Assembly: GCF_910592395.1 (NCBI RefSeq)
Contig: NC_088310.1
Coordinates: forward strand, 24,509,491 to 24,573,490
DNA: 64,000 bases
Direction of reading: 5' to 3'
Source of the DNA: Lineus longissimus
Taxonomy: Eukaryota; Nemertea; Pilidiophora; Heteronemertea; Lineidae
Below, in pieces: positions 1 through 11,398 of the stretch. Each line of letters opens with the position of its first letter. The first letter of the stretch is position 1. The position numbers were made by a program, and so were the translations under genes. Below the pieces are notes generated by a model. It saw nothing but the letters and a program-made list of their open reading frames with translations, was not told the origin of the DNA and did no database searches.

Positions 1-1667
1 AAAAGGAACAATAGCCTCTTTCTTTCGATTTAGTAATTTTGCTTGAGAAGCTAGATTTGAAATAAATAGTCGGATTGTGATCGCATCCAGTAAAAACAAG
101 CACTCTTTTTACGAGGGTTGTAGCTGACATGTGGAAGTGGAAATGAAATGTACAGAAATTTGAATTGTTGTATTTTCAATGTTTCATGATGTGCTGACTT
201 CTGTTAGATTGGGTGCCTCAATGTTAGTAGCTTATCCAGCTCACGACCGCCTGATAAAAAGCTGACACCAGAACTAATAGGTCACACAACTTAGTCTGAT
301 CAACTACAGTATTTGTCAAATAATATGTTTGATGGCAATTAGAGCAAACGCAGAGATGTGCCACCGTACATGGTGACACGACTTGTTCGTTACACGCAAG
401 GTTGCAGACCAGTTTCTGATCATGCCTCAGGCAGATGATTTGGCTGTGTCATGCAGTCATGTCCTCTGACAGGTGAAGAGATTATTCACCCCATTACATC
501 CCTAGCTTTAACACGAATTGGGGCCATGAGTTTCTTATCCAGTGACCTCAGCAGTTGTCACAGGGGATGCAAAATACTTTGGCATCATCATCAGGATGAA
601 TTTTGTATGTCTTGTTGACTGTATTACAAGCCACTCGAGCTGCCGCACTGATCGATGGTAATGATTTTAAAGTCACAGTTACATGTAGCTGCAGGTAACA
701 CTGCAACCAGACTGAATCCTGACTGACATCACACTACTTGTTGGTGAGGGTGTAGTTGGACCTTAATTCTTACTATTATAGAAGAGTATGCCAAGAGGTG
801 ACTGAATCGGTTATATAACAGTCAAATGTCTCTCTTGTGTGTGCAAGGAGGATTGATCTTAAACTTTGCTTCTTTTTTACAGGCCATTTTTTTAATCAAC
901 AATTGCTCATTACCTACGATATTTTTACACTAGGTCATAAGTTAAGCTTACCTTCTTTAAAACAACCATGCTTTCCCTAAAGGGGAGCATTTCTGTTGTG
1001 TGTGAATCCCCATCAATGCTGAGGAACCTGACACCATTCAATATGGTCCTTAAGGTATGTGTCTTCATCATATTTGCTTTGTCCTTTTAAAGATGAAGCC
1101 AAGGAACTGCTACCAAAGCATAATTATGCTCCGCTCCAATTTCCCTGATATAAGTATTTAAACTCCGGGGCTTCACCTGATACATGTACTTAACATGTAT
1201 TTGGTATTCAGCACAGGAGCATGGCTATTTTCCTGCAGAATAGCTGGTGATTGGTTGTGTTTGCTAATGAGAGTGACAAAAGTAATCGAGGTGGTTGGTT
1301 TGCTTCAACAAATCTTATTGGCAGCGGTTGGGTGGGATTTCATTTCGCTGATGGAATCATGTCATTGTGTTGAGACAAGGGATCATTTGAATTTGTCTGT
1401 TTGTCTCTTGAGAATTAGATGTGTGATATTTGAATAGACACATATTCCTGTCTCACTGGTGGTACTAGCCGAAATTTACACCAAGAGGCTTAACAGGAAA
1501 CTGGGAAGGCACTGGGAATCGAAAAGGCATTTGTAATAAAAGTGCTTAAAGAAAGACTGGAAAACACACTTGTTTCCATTTATCCCATCTGTAAAAAGCT
1601 GTGTCTGTTGTAGCCATTCTTTCTTGATGAGATTTCTTAGATTGTCTTATCAAGTGTGTGCTTTTTA
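1..1667. other. Intron-like sequence, no feature recognised
   Basis: AT-rich sequence with stops in all frames. The only open frame over 200 bases (1195-1437) has no domain, signal peptide or splice context I recognise. Inferred to be intron of the + strand gene whose exon lies at 60.1 kb. Confidence 0.5.
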
Positions 1668-1900
1668 GCTTACCTTGTTCAGCTCATGTCATCACGTCTT
1701 GTCCATCGTCCATCCGTCTGTCCGTCGTCCGTCAACAATGGTGGCATGTTTGCTCACTGTTGAGTCTAGTAAGTTGAATCTTGGTGTGTGGATGTCTTAT
1801 GATTTGACACACATTTAATCATCGCCATTTTTGACTTGCTTTCTGGGCTCCAGAATCTGTCATTATAATATTTCATTTCAACTTTGAAAGTGTGAAATAT
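1668..1900 (+). mobile_element. GCTCAC-family repeat, 5' part (copy A)
   Basis: Starts with TTTTTAGCTTACC and a head of CGTC/CGTCC words, then reads CAACAATGGTGGCA. It continues with a block that is clearly homologous to copy C at 3957-4190: shared words include CTCACTGTTGAGTCTAG, CTTGGTGTGTGG and TTTCTGGGCTCCAGA. No matching 3' end follows before copy B begins at 2412, so this copy is truncated or interrupted. The family has no protein-coding capacity here. Confidence 0.72.
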
Positions 1901-2411
1901 TATTGAAAAATCTTCAGCCAGAAATGCAATGTCATCATCTGCGCTCTGCCATTTGCAGTTTCATCAGTCTCAAATTGTGTTTACCATTTGCATTGCTTTG
2001 AAGGGCTTCAGTCAATATTGGTTAGCAACTTGAATTGGGAGTTGCGTGTATTGCCTGCACAGAGCTGTAAAGTCAACAAGAAAATGCTGTTCTATTTGTT
2101 TGACTTTTCTGATTTGACTGTGTTCAGAGTTCAATAACATCAGCGGCACTCTATGTGGTTGTTTTCTTCCCTGGGGGTTATTCTTTTGACAAGTGGTGCG
2201 GCTTTTCAGACCTGCTGATCTAGATGGTTTGAAATGTTTACATATCTTTAAAGCAACTCTGCTATATTGTAATACTTCATTGAGCATTTCATTCCCCTAA
2301 AAACTGTATTGAATCATCCTATATTGACATCAACTCTCACCGATTTGGGCTTGAAAACGTTAAGGTGACTTTGTGAATCATATGTAGCATGCTCTTTGGA
2401 AATGAATTGTG

Positions 2412-2880
2412 CCTTTTCAGCTCACCTTTGGGGAGCGTCCGTCAAATCTTGGTTCAGTACTCAGACTGCCATTGCCTTCCATGTCATCAGGAAAATTTTC
2501 AAAAATATTAATAACTTGAGAACATGATCAAGTTGTCATTTCGTGATATTTGGAAGAATAATCGGTTAATCAGCACTGATATCGATATTTCGCTTTAGAA
2601 TCAAGTCCTAGTACTCCTAAACTGTTGAACAGATGTCAACCAATTTCCATGTGACATGTGCACTCTTCAATAATCCTGAAATTCAGTCAACTTTATAACC
2701 AAAATGCTGTACTTAGATGGTACCGGTAATTTTCTTTTGGGTCATTGAGCCGAGAAGAATATTATTATTCAATGGAATCAAAACTGGTGAAACTAGCTAG
2801 AAACTGTTCTCCCCATATCCACTACAAATGACATGCATTACATTACCCAATGTGAGCACATGGTCCCTGGACCATTTCAT
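2412..2880 (+). mobile_element. GCTCAC-family repeat (copy B)
   Basis: Begins AGCTCACCTTTGGGGAGCGTCCGTC and ends ACCCAATGTGAGCACATGGTCC...TTTCAT. The ends form a short inverted terminal motif (GCTCACCTTTGGG against GCTCACATTGGGT read from the other end). At 2860-2875 the 3' end carries a perfect 7-bp hairpin, ATGGTCC-CT-GGACCAT. The interior includes the phrase TACTCCTAAACTGTTGAAC and has no long open frame. Non-autonomous; superfamily not assigned. Confidence 0.65.
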
Positions 2881-3956
2881 TAAAGTGACAAATTACAAGT
2901 GACAGCGTGAACTCCTGGTATGTGGCATGTATGTGATGGTTGGCCAACTGTCAATCCAAGACACTCTGAACTCGGGTGATATTGGGAGCTTATATTGAAC
3001 AACTCGTGAGACAAAAGAAACCCATTGGGAGAGCCTGACCAAGGAATAATGACTGATAAGGACATGTCCTCGGAGAAAACTGAGCCAAGCGGCAAGCTCT
3101 GGGGTATTCTACATAGTTCTCTATTTCCCGATCATGATGGTCGTTGGAACTGCTGATCTTGCCAGGTCAAGAGGAGTTGGAGAAGCTATATCAAATAGAC
3201 ATACAGTATATCGGTTCGGAGGAAATCAATTAATATGGAAATCAAGTCATTGTCTCGGTAGCTTTGCTGGGATCGCCTTGATATGAATCAAGGAACCATA
3301 TACATCTGTCTGAACTATTGATGCTTTCAGGAGATGATATGTCTGTCAGTTCCTTCTGGAGGCTTTGTTATCTCTTGATCATCTTGTCCTTCAACAAGAT
3401 GTAGGCTGAACATTGGATGATGAATTCTTGTACATCAGATAGATTCCTTGCTTTGTTGTGTTGTAAATTGTGATGTTCCTCAGCCTGTTTCATTTGACAA
3501 GTAGATTATACCTTGGAAGAACAAGTCATTCCTTCTCACTGACGATGGCTTGTATCTAATTTCCAACCTGCTGAGACTTAATATAAAGAATCTTAGTCTC
3601 TTCTGTGCTGTCTGGTGGATCGACAGCTTGAAGGAAATGATGACGGAACAGTTACTGCCTGAGATATCGTTGCAAAGTCTGACATCAGGTTAGAGATATA
3701 TGATCATGTCCTCAGAGAATAAAGGGTTGCCACCATGCTAAAGATAGCTTTCCTTTTATGCTGCTCATACTTATCCACCTCTTAGTAGAGCTACCGATAG
3801 CAGATCGGTGTTTGATTTCCGGCATCTTCCATCTCTGGCATCTCGCATGTTTCTTAACCATTTGTGAGCTGCTGATAAAAATAAGCGCTTGTTGCATTGG
3901 AAGAAAAAGACCAGGTTTCAAGTTTCTCCAGGGTGATAACAATGACCTGGCAATTT

Positions 3957-4384
3957 ATAGCTCACCTGGGTGAGTTAATGTCGTCACGTCCTGTCTGTTG
4001 TCCGTCGTCTGTCATCCGTCGCCTGTCATATGTTGTCTGTCGTCCGTCAACAATGGTGGCACATTGCTCACTGTTGAGTCTAGAAAGTTGAAACTTGGTG
4101 TGTGGATATCTTATGACAACATGACTTGACACACAAAACATCATTGCCATTTGCCCTACACTTACTTTCTGGGCTCCAGATGGTCATCTTTGTAAACCTT
4201 ATTTTATCAATATCTCGTGTTGATAGCTAGAACCATGATTTTTTTTCTTGTCAGTTCTCTTAAATGTGTCATTGATAGTGCCACATTTTGTCTTTTTAAA
4301 AAGTAAATTTAACCTCCATGTCTCATTTCATCTACCACTTGATGATTCCCAGGTGAGCACAATGTCCCCAGGACATTTCATTCT
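3957..4384 (+). mobile_element. GCTCAC-family repeat, short complete copy (copy C)
   Basis: Starts TATAGCTCACCTGGG with a GTCCGTCGTCTGTC-rich head and ends CCCAGGTGAGCACAATGTCC...TTTCATT. The two ends are exact inverted matches over GCTCACCTGGG. The 3' hairpin is AATGTCC-CCA-GGACATT (4361-4377). The body up to about 4190 is homologous to copy A. Open frames across it (for example 4248-4589) run out into flanking intron and are not genes. Confidence 0.75.
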
Positions 4385-4389
4385 TGGTC

Positions 4390-6171
4390 ATTATCAAGGT
4401 TTACAGGCAGTGATTTGGATTATAGGAGACCAGGGTAATAATAATATGGTATCCCAAAAGCACTTTGAGCAGGGAAACCTGGAAAAGAGCTATATAAGAA
4501 CTCAATATTATTATCAGTATTTATCCAATTGTCAGGATGTCTCATTGGAATTGCCTGCATTTGATGGCCAACCTCCGCTGGGCCAGTGACTTGTGTTGTG
4601 TCAAGGGACCAGATAATACAACAAGCATTATATTCCGATAACTTGTCCCAGAGGGCAGTGGCAGAGGAATAGTGTCTAAAACTATATTACTGTGGCATGA
4701 CCAGGGAATTAAGACACACAAGTCCTCAAAGCAAGAGGCAGCTTCATGATTTGCTTTGTCATAGTCTTGAGTTCAGACCTTGAGTAGAAAATGAATGTTG
4801 ACAGGCAATTTGATACTAAGATACAAAGAAGACAGGATGGAAAATATGGAAATACAGCTGCTTGTATGTTCTCATTGTGTATTGGTCTCACTTGGATTAC
4901 AAAAACTTGTACTGGTGCAGTGTGTTTTTACTTGCAAGATAAGATCTTTACACCTAGATGGGCTATTCCTGTGTCAGGTGGCTTATATCTAATAGTGTTT
5001 GAATCCTGCTCTCAGACATGTTGTCAGATTTTGCAAAGAGACACATCAATAGACCAAGATAGTGTTCCTTGAGAATTGAGGAGTAATATGAAAATTGTCT
5101 TGCCATTGTCTCTGTCATCTCCTTGAGACTGTCTGTATACTATAAGCTGGCAAACCTTGTGTGACTTAGCGGGATGTTTTGTGCTGTTCCTGTTGGTATC
5201 AGGGGTGAAGAGGAAATGACAAGCAGTTTATAGATATCCCAAAGGGAGAGCTTGACTAATCAATAAATTCCTGACGGATTTTCAGACAGAACGATAATAT
5301 GAAGGCTTACTCCCACATACAGTTGTTGATAAGATTTATACTGAAAGCCGACAAATTATTTGCATATTGCACGGCCAGTCTTAAATTAATACAGCTGCTG
5401 GACTGAATGTTACAAAATTGGATGAACAATCTCGAGTATACTCACCAAGCGAAAAGACAGCTCATTTGAATCTCCTTGCTATTCTTTGTTTATATCCAGG
5501 GAGATTATTCATGAGGGGATGGTATGTACATATTCCGTTGTATAATAGACCCTAATATACAATTCATCCGTCCTTTCAGATGCAATTTGCATCAAAGCTG
5601 GCTACTGAGGTATAGCTCGGTTGTACAGGTCATGACCGCTTTGTCTGTCTCAGGGTTTCAAGAGACTGGTTGCTTTTACCTTCCTGGAGGCAATATGCCA
5701 TTATGATACATGTACATGTAGTTACTTGATTGTTTTCTCTCTGCCCAGGTTGTTGTTTCAAGTTTCCCAATGACAAACCTGCATCCTGATTCCTTGCATG
5801 AAGCTTATGGGCTCCTATTCTCGAAAAGTACACCATCAATATTGATAAGTACACTATTAACAGATGAAATATATACGAATGATTTGATGAGTTCACTCTA
5901 TTTCCTTCTCTAAATAGCTAAGTATTACCAAAGCGTGAGGTTCATATCCATTTCGAATTTCCCAAGTCAAAATGGTGATGGATGGTTTTAGGGGTCTATT
6001 GGATACTTTCACAGCCATTTATCACTTCGCTAGTGATACATATGCTCCACTAATAGGTGGCTCACATACATAGTGGTACCTATACTATCAAATGTTGTGT
6101 TCATTTCTGGTTGTAGGTTTTCATTTCGGTTACTTAGTGCATAAGGCAAGCATTAACTCTTTGCAAGTGAT
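4390..6171. other. Intron-like sequence, no feature recognised
   Basis: No repeat boundary, tRNA-like box or convincing exon seen. Several 60-90 codon open frames overlap on opposite strands and have no recognisable motif. Confidence 0.45.
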
Positions 6172-6282
6172 TGATGTCCTTGATAGAGAAAAGCAAGCAA
6201 CCAATTTGGGACCAAATTTAGTGCCCTTCAAGAGAGAGTGTCCTTGATAGAGAGGTGTCTGCTAAGGGAGGTTCTCACTGTA
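6172..6282 (-). mobile_element. DNA-transposon terminal fragment (CAGTG-type end)
   Basis: Read on the minus strand it begins CAGTGAGAACCTCCC, then TTAGCAGACACCTCTC and TATCAAGGACACTC. That pattern resembles TIR ends of pogo/Tigger-like and related TA-inserting elements. TA lies directly outside the end (6281-6282). The phrase GTCCTTGATAGAGA occurs twice inside (near 6176 and 6239). No partner end is visible, so this is a fragment. Confidence 0.5.
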
Positions 6283-7729
6283 ACAGGGCATCTTCTGCAA
6301 CTGACATTTTCTGTATCACCTTGAGTATTCATGTAAGTTACTTGATTTAAACAGAGCATAGAGTGTACTTGTTCACCATGAATGATTAAACCTGTAATAT
6401 CGGAATGGCAATCTCCTCAAGCAGAAGTCTCAATTGTCTTGATGAGGCCATCCTATATGTCATATGCCATGCTATCAAATGAGGCTTGCAGCACTGGCCT
6501 AGCGCCCATCCAGTGGTAATTAACAACAGACCCCCTTATTCCAAGTCACTGATCTAACACAAGTAGAACTGATGAACACTGCAGTCAGAAATGACATGGC
6601 CTTGAAATTGTCCTTCCCAATGGCCAATGGTTTCCCACTGTGCGAGCACATTAGCTTAGCAGTCAGGAAGTAGCCATTAGCTAGGTTCTAGTCAGGTTCC
6701 AGTCTTGCGGTTTCACTCAGCTAAGTAGGGCATGCAGAGGTTATAAATGTTCACCTAACTTGCCAATTTAGGGCTAAAGTGTGTATAGTTCAGGATTCAG
6801 AATTATCTTTTGATATCATTGTAGGGAAAAGGACCGGACCAGAGTCCCGTTAGTTTTGTTCGAACATTGCTTAGGCTACTAGAGCTCATGTGTAGCCAAG
6901 TTTTGGGTTCACATTTGAATTGCCAGATTTGCATAAGACTTGTTCTGCCCTGCTTTATGGACCAGTCTTACAATTCGCACATGGCCTCGGACATAATTGG
7001 GAGGGTGCTAACCTGTGGAAGGATGCTCATTTTTAAAATCATTTGATTGTATGATTGAGTTATAAAGACAGGCTACATGTATCATCAGCCAGTATCCTGT
7101 TTCACTCTACAGCTGCGGGTAGTGATTGCCGTGTGTGACATTGCTAACCATTGATCACCAATCAGATTTCTGGTACGGATTAACGTCTGATCAGAGTTAG
7201 AGAGTGCTTGGCAAACAACTTAATGGTAATATAATAAGAATACTGTCCAAGTGTCTGATCCGATTCACCGGATCGTACGAGTTGATTAACGAGTGCGATC
7301 TGGTGACAAGTCAGACACAAGGGAAGTATTGTATTTATCATAAACCACACAGTCATACTCCCAGAAATACCATGAAAATGTTGTTTAAAAGGCAAGATTT
7401 GTAATTTTTTGGCCAAAAATCTCTAAGTATTCTTGTCGCGTACATTTGTATAAATTATAAATGCAGCACACGTGCAATGGAAGCCAATACTGGCAAAGAT
7501 AATATGCTTGAATATTATCGCCGCTTTGGAGAAGGTCTTGAAGCATCAATAGGGATCAAAAGGAAATTACAATAACGATCAGGGGATCATTTACAATATA
7601 CTCTCATTCAAAGTCGTGCCATCTCAGTATTCCATAAGAATATGATGACTTTATATATGTTTGTGTATGATAACTTGTACAATTCAGTTGTCTGGCTTTG
7701 TGTATGGACTATAAACTGTCAAACAATCC
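6283..7729. other. Intron-like sequence, no feature recognised
   Basis: Unstructured AT-rich sequence. Opposed open frames near 7180-7416 are mutual shadows without a family signature. Confidence 0.45.
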
Positions 7730-7939
7730 TTTTTGGCTCACAATAGGGGAGTCTATACAACACCGCAGTGTCCGTCGTCGTCCGTTGTCGTCGTCGTAGT
7801 CGTCCGTCTTAACCTATTTTTAAAACAGTGGCACGTTTCTTAACCGCTAGGGCTATGGACTCAAAACTTTGTTTGCATGACCCCCTAAGTCAGATGACCT
7901 TTGACACTGAATTTCGATCTGGTCTGATTCTTTACTTGG

Positions 7940-8873
7940 CCACTAGGGGGCCAAAACTAAAAACATAAATTGTGTGATATCTCACTTATTACTGATTAGT
8001 TTTTGGTAAAAATTTTGTGGTAGATACTCTTAGCAAGGATACATTACATATGATACGGGTTTTTGATTTGACGTACTTGTCAAGGTCACAGAGGTCAAAT
8101 GGCGTAAATTGGCCATTTGAGCCTAACTGTGGCACGTTTCTTTACCAATAAAGCTATGAACTTGAAATTTGGTACACATGACCCCCCTACATCATATAAC
8201 CTCTGACACCGAATTTCGGTCTGATCTGATTCTTAACTTGGCCACCAGGGGGCCAAAACTAAAAAAAGTAAAAAGTGCAATATCTCGCTTAATAGTGTCG
8301 TGTTTTCAATTTTATTTTTATGGTAGGTACTCAGAGCAAGGATACATCACATATCCTACAGGTTTTTGATTTGACCTTATTTTAAAGGTCACAGAGGTCA
8401 AATGGTGTGAATTGGCCATTTGAGCATTACTGTGGCACGTTTGTTATCCCCTAAGGCTATGAACTTGAGACTTTGTACAAAGGACCCCCTAGGTCAGCTG
8501 GCCTCTGACCCTGAATTTCAGTCCGGTCTGATTCTCAACTTGGCCACCAGGGGGCCAAAAGTGAAAACATAGAAAGTGTGATATCTCGCTTATTAGTGAT
8601 TCGTTTTCAATAACATTTTTATGGTAGGTTCTCCTAGCAAGGATACATCACATATCATATAAGTTTTTGATTTGACCTGCTTTTCAAGGTCACAGAGGTC
8701 AAATGGCGTAAATTGGTCGTTTGAGTGTAACTATTGCAAGTTTCTTAACCACCAAAGCTATGAACTTGAAATTTGGTACACATGACTCTCTACGTCATTG
8801 ACTTCCTACATCATGTAACCTCGGACACCGAATTTCGATCTGATCTGGTACTCAACTTGGCCACCAGGAGGCC
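7940..8873 (+). promoter_or_regulatory. Four CTCF-core-like words, one per subrepeat of copy D
   Basis: CCACTAGGGGGCC is at 7940-7952. CCACCAGGGGGCC is at 8242-8254 and 8544-8556. CCACCAGGAGGCC is at 8861-8873. The vertebrate and fly CTCF core is roughly CCASYAGRKGGCR, so each matches at all but the last position. All lie on the same strand, ~300 bp apart. Binding is inference only, since the sequence could be conserved simply as part of the repeat. Confidence 0.35.
8083..8701 (+). promoter_or_regulatory. Three nuclear-receptor-type direct repeats (DR3) in copy D
   Basis: AGGTCA-cag-AGGTCA occurs at 8083-8097, 8386-8400 and 8687-8701. The third is preceded by TTTGACCTGCTTTTCA, giving an everted TGACCT half-site 8 bases upstream. 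AGGTCA is the canonical half-site for non-steroid nuclear receptors. Spacing of three and an ER8 arrangement are known binding configurations. Function here is untested. Confidence 0.35.
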
Positions 8874-9645
8874 AAAACTAAAATAGGTAAAAAGTGCAAT
8901 ATCTCGTTTATTAGTGACTTGTTTTTGATGATATTTTTATGGTAGATACTCCAAGCAACGATACATCACATGTCGTACCGACTTTGGTTTGACCTACATA
9001 CTATACATGTAGCATGTTTCTTAACCAGGATGAATTCCTAGCCACCAAATATCTATACGGTGAGCACAGTGGCCCTTGGCCGTTTCATTTTGGAGTGGTT
9101 CCAAGAAAACTATAAAGGTTGGTTCAATGAATTGCCCAACAGCACTGCCGTCCATCTTCATGCTTGCCGCTCCTTGTGAGAAAATGTTACATCTCTGACA
9201 TATTGTCTGAAAGGAAAAATCATATGCTGCATGGCTTTGTAGATGTTATGCTTGGTAGTTTGAAACTTGTGACGTAGCAAATGCAGCATGATTCCTTTGC
9301 TTCTTCTGTGATATACCCCAAGTGGTTCTAGCTAAACGTCTAAAGTACTGTCTCAATATTGTATATTCCTGAGGTGCGACAGAACATGTTGATTTTGCCA
9401 TTGTGTGCTTTTGTTAAGCTTGAATGTTACAATACACCGCCAATGGTAATCTTAGTCAATTCTAATTGTGCTGAATTGCTGAATTTTTTTTCTGCACAGC
9501 ATGTTGGCATTTCATTATGTTACCGTGGTTTTATACAGACAGTAAAAGTTATCTTTGTCACTTTTAAGGCTTGATGTTGTTTGCCATCTTCCCATTCCTT
9601 GGGGATGTTTATAAGAACATTTCTTTCTGTATAGTTTCCCTCATT

Positions 9646-9775
9646 TTTGGCTCACCATTGGGGGCGACGTCTATACAATACCTCAGTGTCTGTCGTCCAT
9701 CGTCGTCTGTACTGTTCCAAAAACAGTGGCACGTTTCTTAACTGCTTGGGTTATGAACTTGAAACTTCCCAAGTC
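9646..9775 (+). mobile_element. GCTCAC-family repeat, 5' fragment (copy E)
   Basis: Starts TTTTTGGCTCACCATTGGGG, then CTATACAATACCTCAGTGTC, CGTCGTC words and GTGGCACGTTTCTTAAC...TATGAACTTGAAAC. It matches the first ~130 bases of copy D and then stops abruptly in unrelated sequence, so it is a truncated head. Confidence 0.75.
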
Positions 9776-11280
9776 CCAATGCAGTTATGCTAATGTTAAA
9801 ATGTTTGCCAGACAGTTAACTACTTCAAGAAGTGATTGACCATTGACATCAAATTCTCAGCTAATTCAGAGAATGATGCGATTGAGATTGCTCTTTTCAC
9901 TATGATGCTAATGCACATGCCACTTGATACATTTCCATGCATGTCTCATACACCAGTAAATGCAGATAAATCTAGGTGATTTAGTTTGGCTCATATAATT
10001 CACAATATAATACATGGGAGGTCACATCTAGGTACAGAGTGTTGTCCAGTTGTTGGAAGCTAGATAACACAGAGAGGGATGAGGTTGAAATATCCATCAT
10101 AATATGTCATGACTTGGCTTCTCCGACCCATCTACCCCATCGTCTGCCCTAAGCACCCAAAGTTCAGTGGATCTTCTCAACATCTTCTTGGTGAAACCGA
10201 TCCTTGTTCTCTCTATAGGATGTGGTGTCTTTAAGTATCATGGTGTCATGGCCTTTGTAAACATGTCTTTCCTCACAGGCAACATACTGATCATGTGACG
10301 GGTTGAGTTGCTTCGTCTCACGTAGCATGACTGCACGACTCCCATCTTGTGTTTGTCAGATATGTGCTAGAAATTAAGTGGGAAATTTGTGTTGTCTAGT
10401 TTCTCAATATTCTGTTGGGATGTGATCACTCTTGGTGGTATGGCTGGTCACAGGAAACATGTGAATTTATTCATTAAATACTAATTTTGTTTTGGCAAGA
10501 ATGTTGAAAAGTATATGTACCTTCGCCAGACAGAACATTAAACATAAAATGCAAAATGGCAATGGTCAGATTGTAAATTAAGTGAATTAGAAGTAGGCAA
10601 TCGACATTAGGTGAATTGATGAAAGGCAAATTGACATGAAAGAGGAGAAACCACAAGACACCTCCGAGAATCCATCTGCAAATGTAGGAGCCCAAGCTTA
10701 CATCGATGTATCTCTGTTACTGTTTACCATTATTTGCATGTCAGCAAAAACACCAATCCTTAGCTGATGGAGAGCAACAAAATGTAATAAAGATTCAACT
10801 GTACCTTGTGAACTTCTTATGAACTGCTGACACTAATGGTAATTGACTGATTATAAGACCTTATATTACCATGTTTTATTGATCTATACTTTAATCTTAG
10901 TGTCTATGTCCATTCATAATTCAAAGCAATGACAGCTATTTTTGTTTGGATAGAAGGATTCTAAATGATTTGTGACAGTCATTGCAAACCGGACTGAAGA
11001 TTTACATTATAAAATCAATGCATTCTTTTGTTTCATTTGTTCACAATAATCACATGTGTGTAGACATTTGATGAGGTAGATCGCCAGCCTTTAGCTCTCA
11101 CCGGGCAGGATTCACATTTAACTTGATGAGTCTTCTATTTCTCTGTCATTTCCATCAGTGTGGTATTACAAGATTCAATAAGCTTCATCAGAACTGCTTT
11201 AGATCTACGTGGGGCATGCATCTTGCAGGTCTCAAATCATGCACTTCGTCACATTAATCATGACGACGACAATGACGATG
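9776..11280. other. Intron-like sequence, no feature recognised
   Basis: No repeat or exon recognised. A small GACGACGAC/GACGATG run lies near 11260-11282, immediately before the dispersed repeat that follows. Confidence 0.45.
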
Positions 11281-11398
11281 TTCAAATTTCTGAAAAATTT
11301 TCAAAGTCAAAAAAGTTTTGGGACTGATGGATGATATTGGTTCATTTTGAACAGAAAAAAAAGTGAAAAAAATATTTGGACTTAGAAATTTTTTCCTC
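11281..11398 (-). repeat. Dispersed repeat shared with 44605-44731
   Basis: This stretch is the inverted, diverged counterpart of 44605-44731. Shared words include GTTTTGGGACTGATG, TTGGTTCATTTTGA, AAAAAAAAGTGAA and AATATTTGGACTTAGAAATT. Part of the same block (CTGATGATGTTGGTTCATTTTG) also lies inside the MITE at 61683-61910, so all three probably derive from one non-autonomous DNA-transposon family. No ends are visible here. Confidence 0.7.

Larger units (their letters stand above)
7828..9008 (+). repeat. Four tandem ~300-bp subrepeats inside copy D
   Basis: Units begin at GTGGCACGTTTCTTAACC or its variants, at 7828, 8129, 8432 and 8733. A fifth partial start (GTAGCATGTTTCTTAACC) is at 9009. 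Each unit has, in order, GCTATGAACTTGAAA, GACCCCCTA, GACACTGAATTTCGGTC, TGATTCTCAACTTGGCC, CCACCAGGGGGCC, GTGATATCTCGCTTATTAG, TAGGTACTC, AGCAAGGATACATCA, GGGTTTTTGATTTGACCT and AGGTCACAGAGGTCA. The fourth unit has lost the final block. Confidence 0.85.
7730..9093 (+). mobile_element. GCTCAC-family repeat, long form with ~300-bp subrepeats (copy D)
   Basis: Starts TTTTTGGCTCACAATAGGGG, then CCGCAGTGTCCGTCGTC and a CGTC run. Four ~300-bp subrepeats follow, and it ends TATACGGTGAGCACAGTGGCCCTTGGCCGTTTCATTTTGG. Head and tail match the composite element at 39.0-42.4 kb closely, so both are copies of one long form. There is no coding capacity. The copy is older and more diverged than the one at 39 kb: one end base pair and the last subrepeat are degraded. 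Confidence 0.82.
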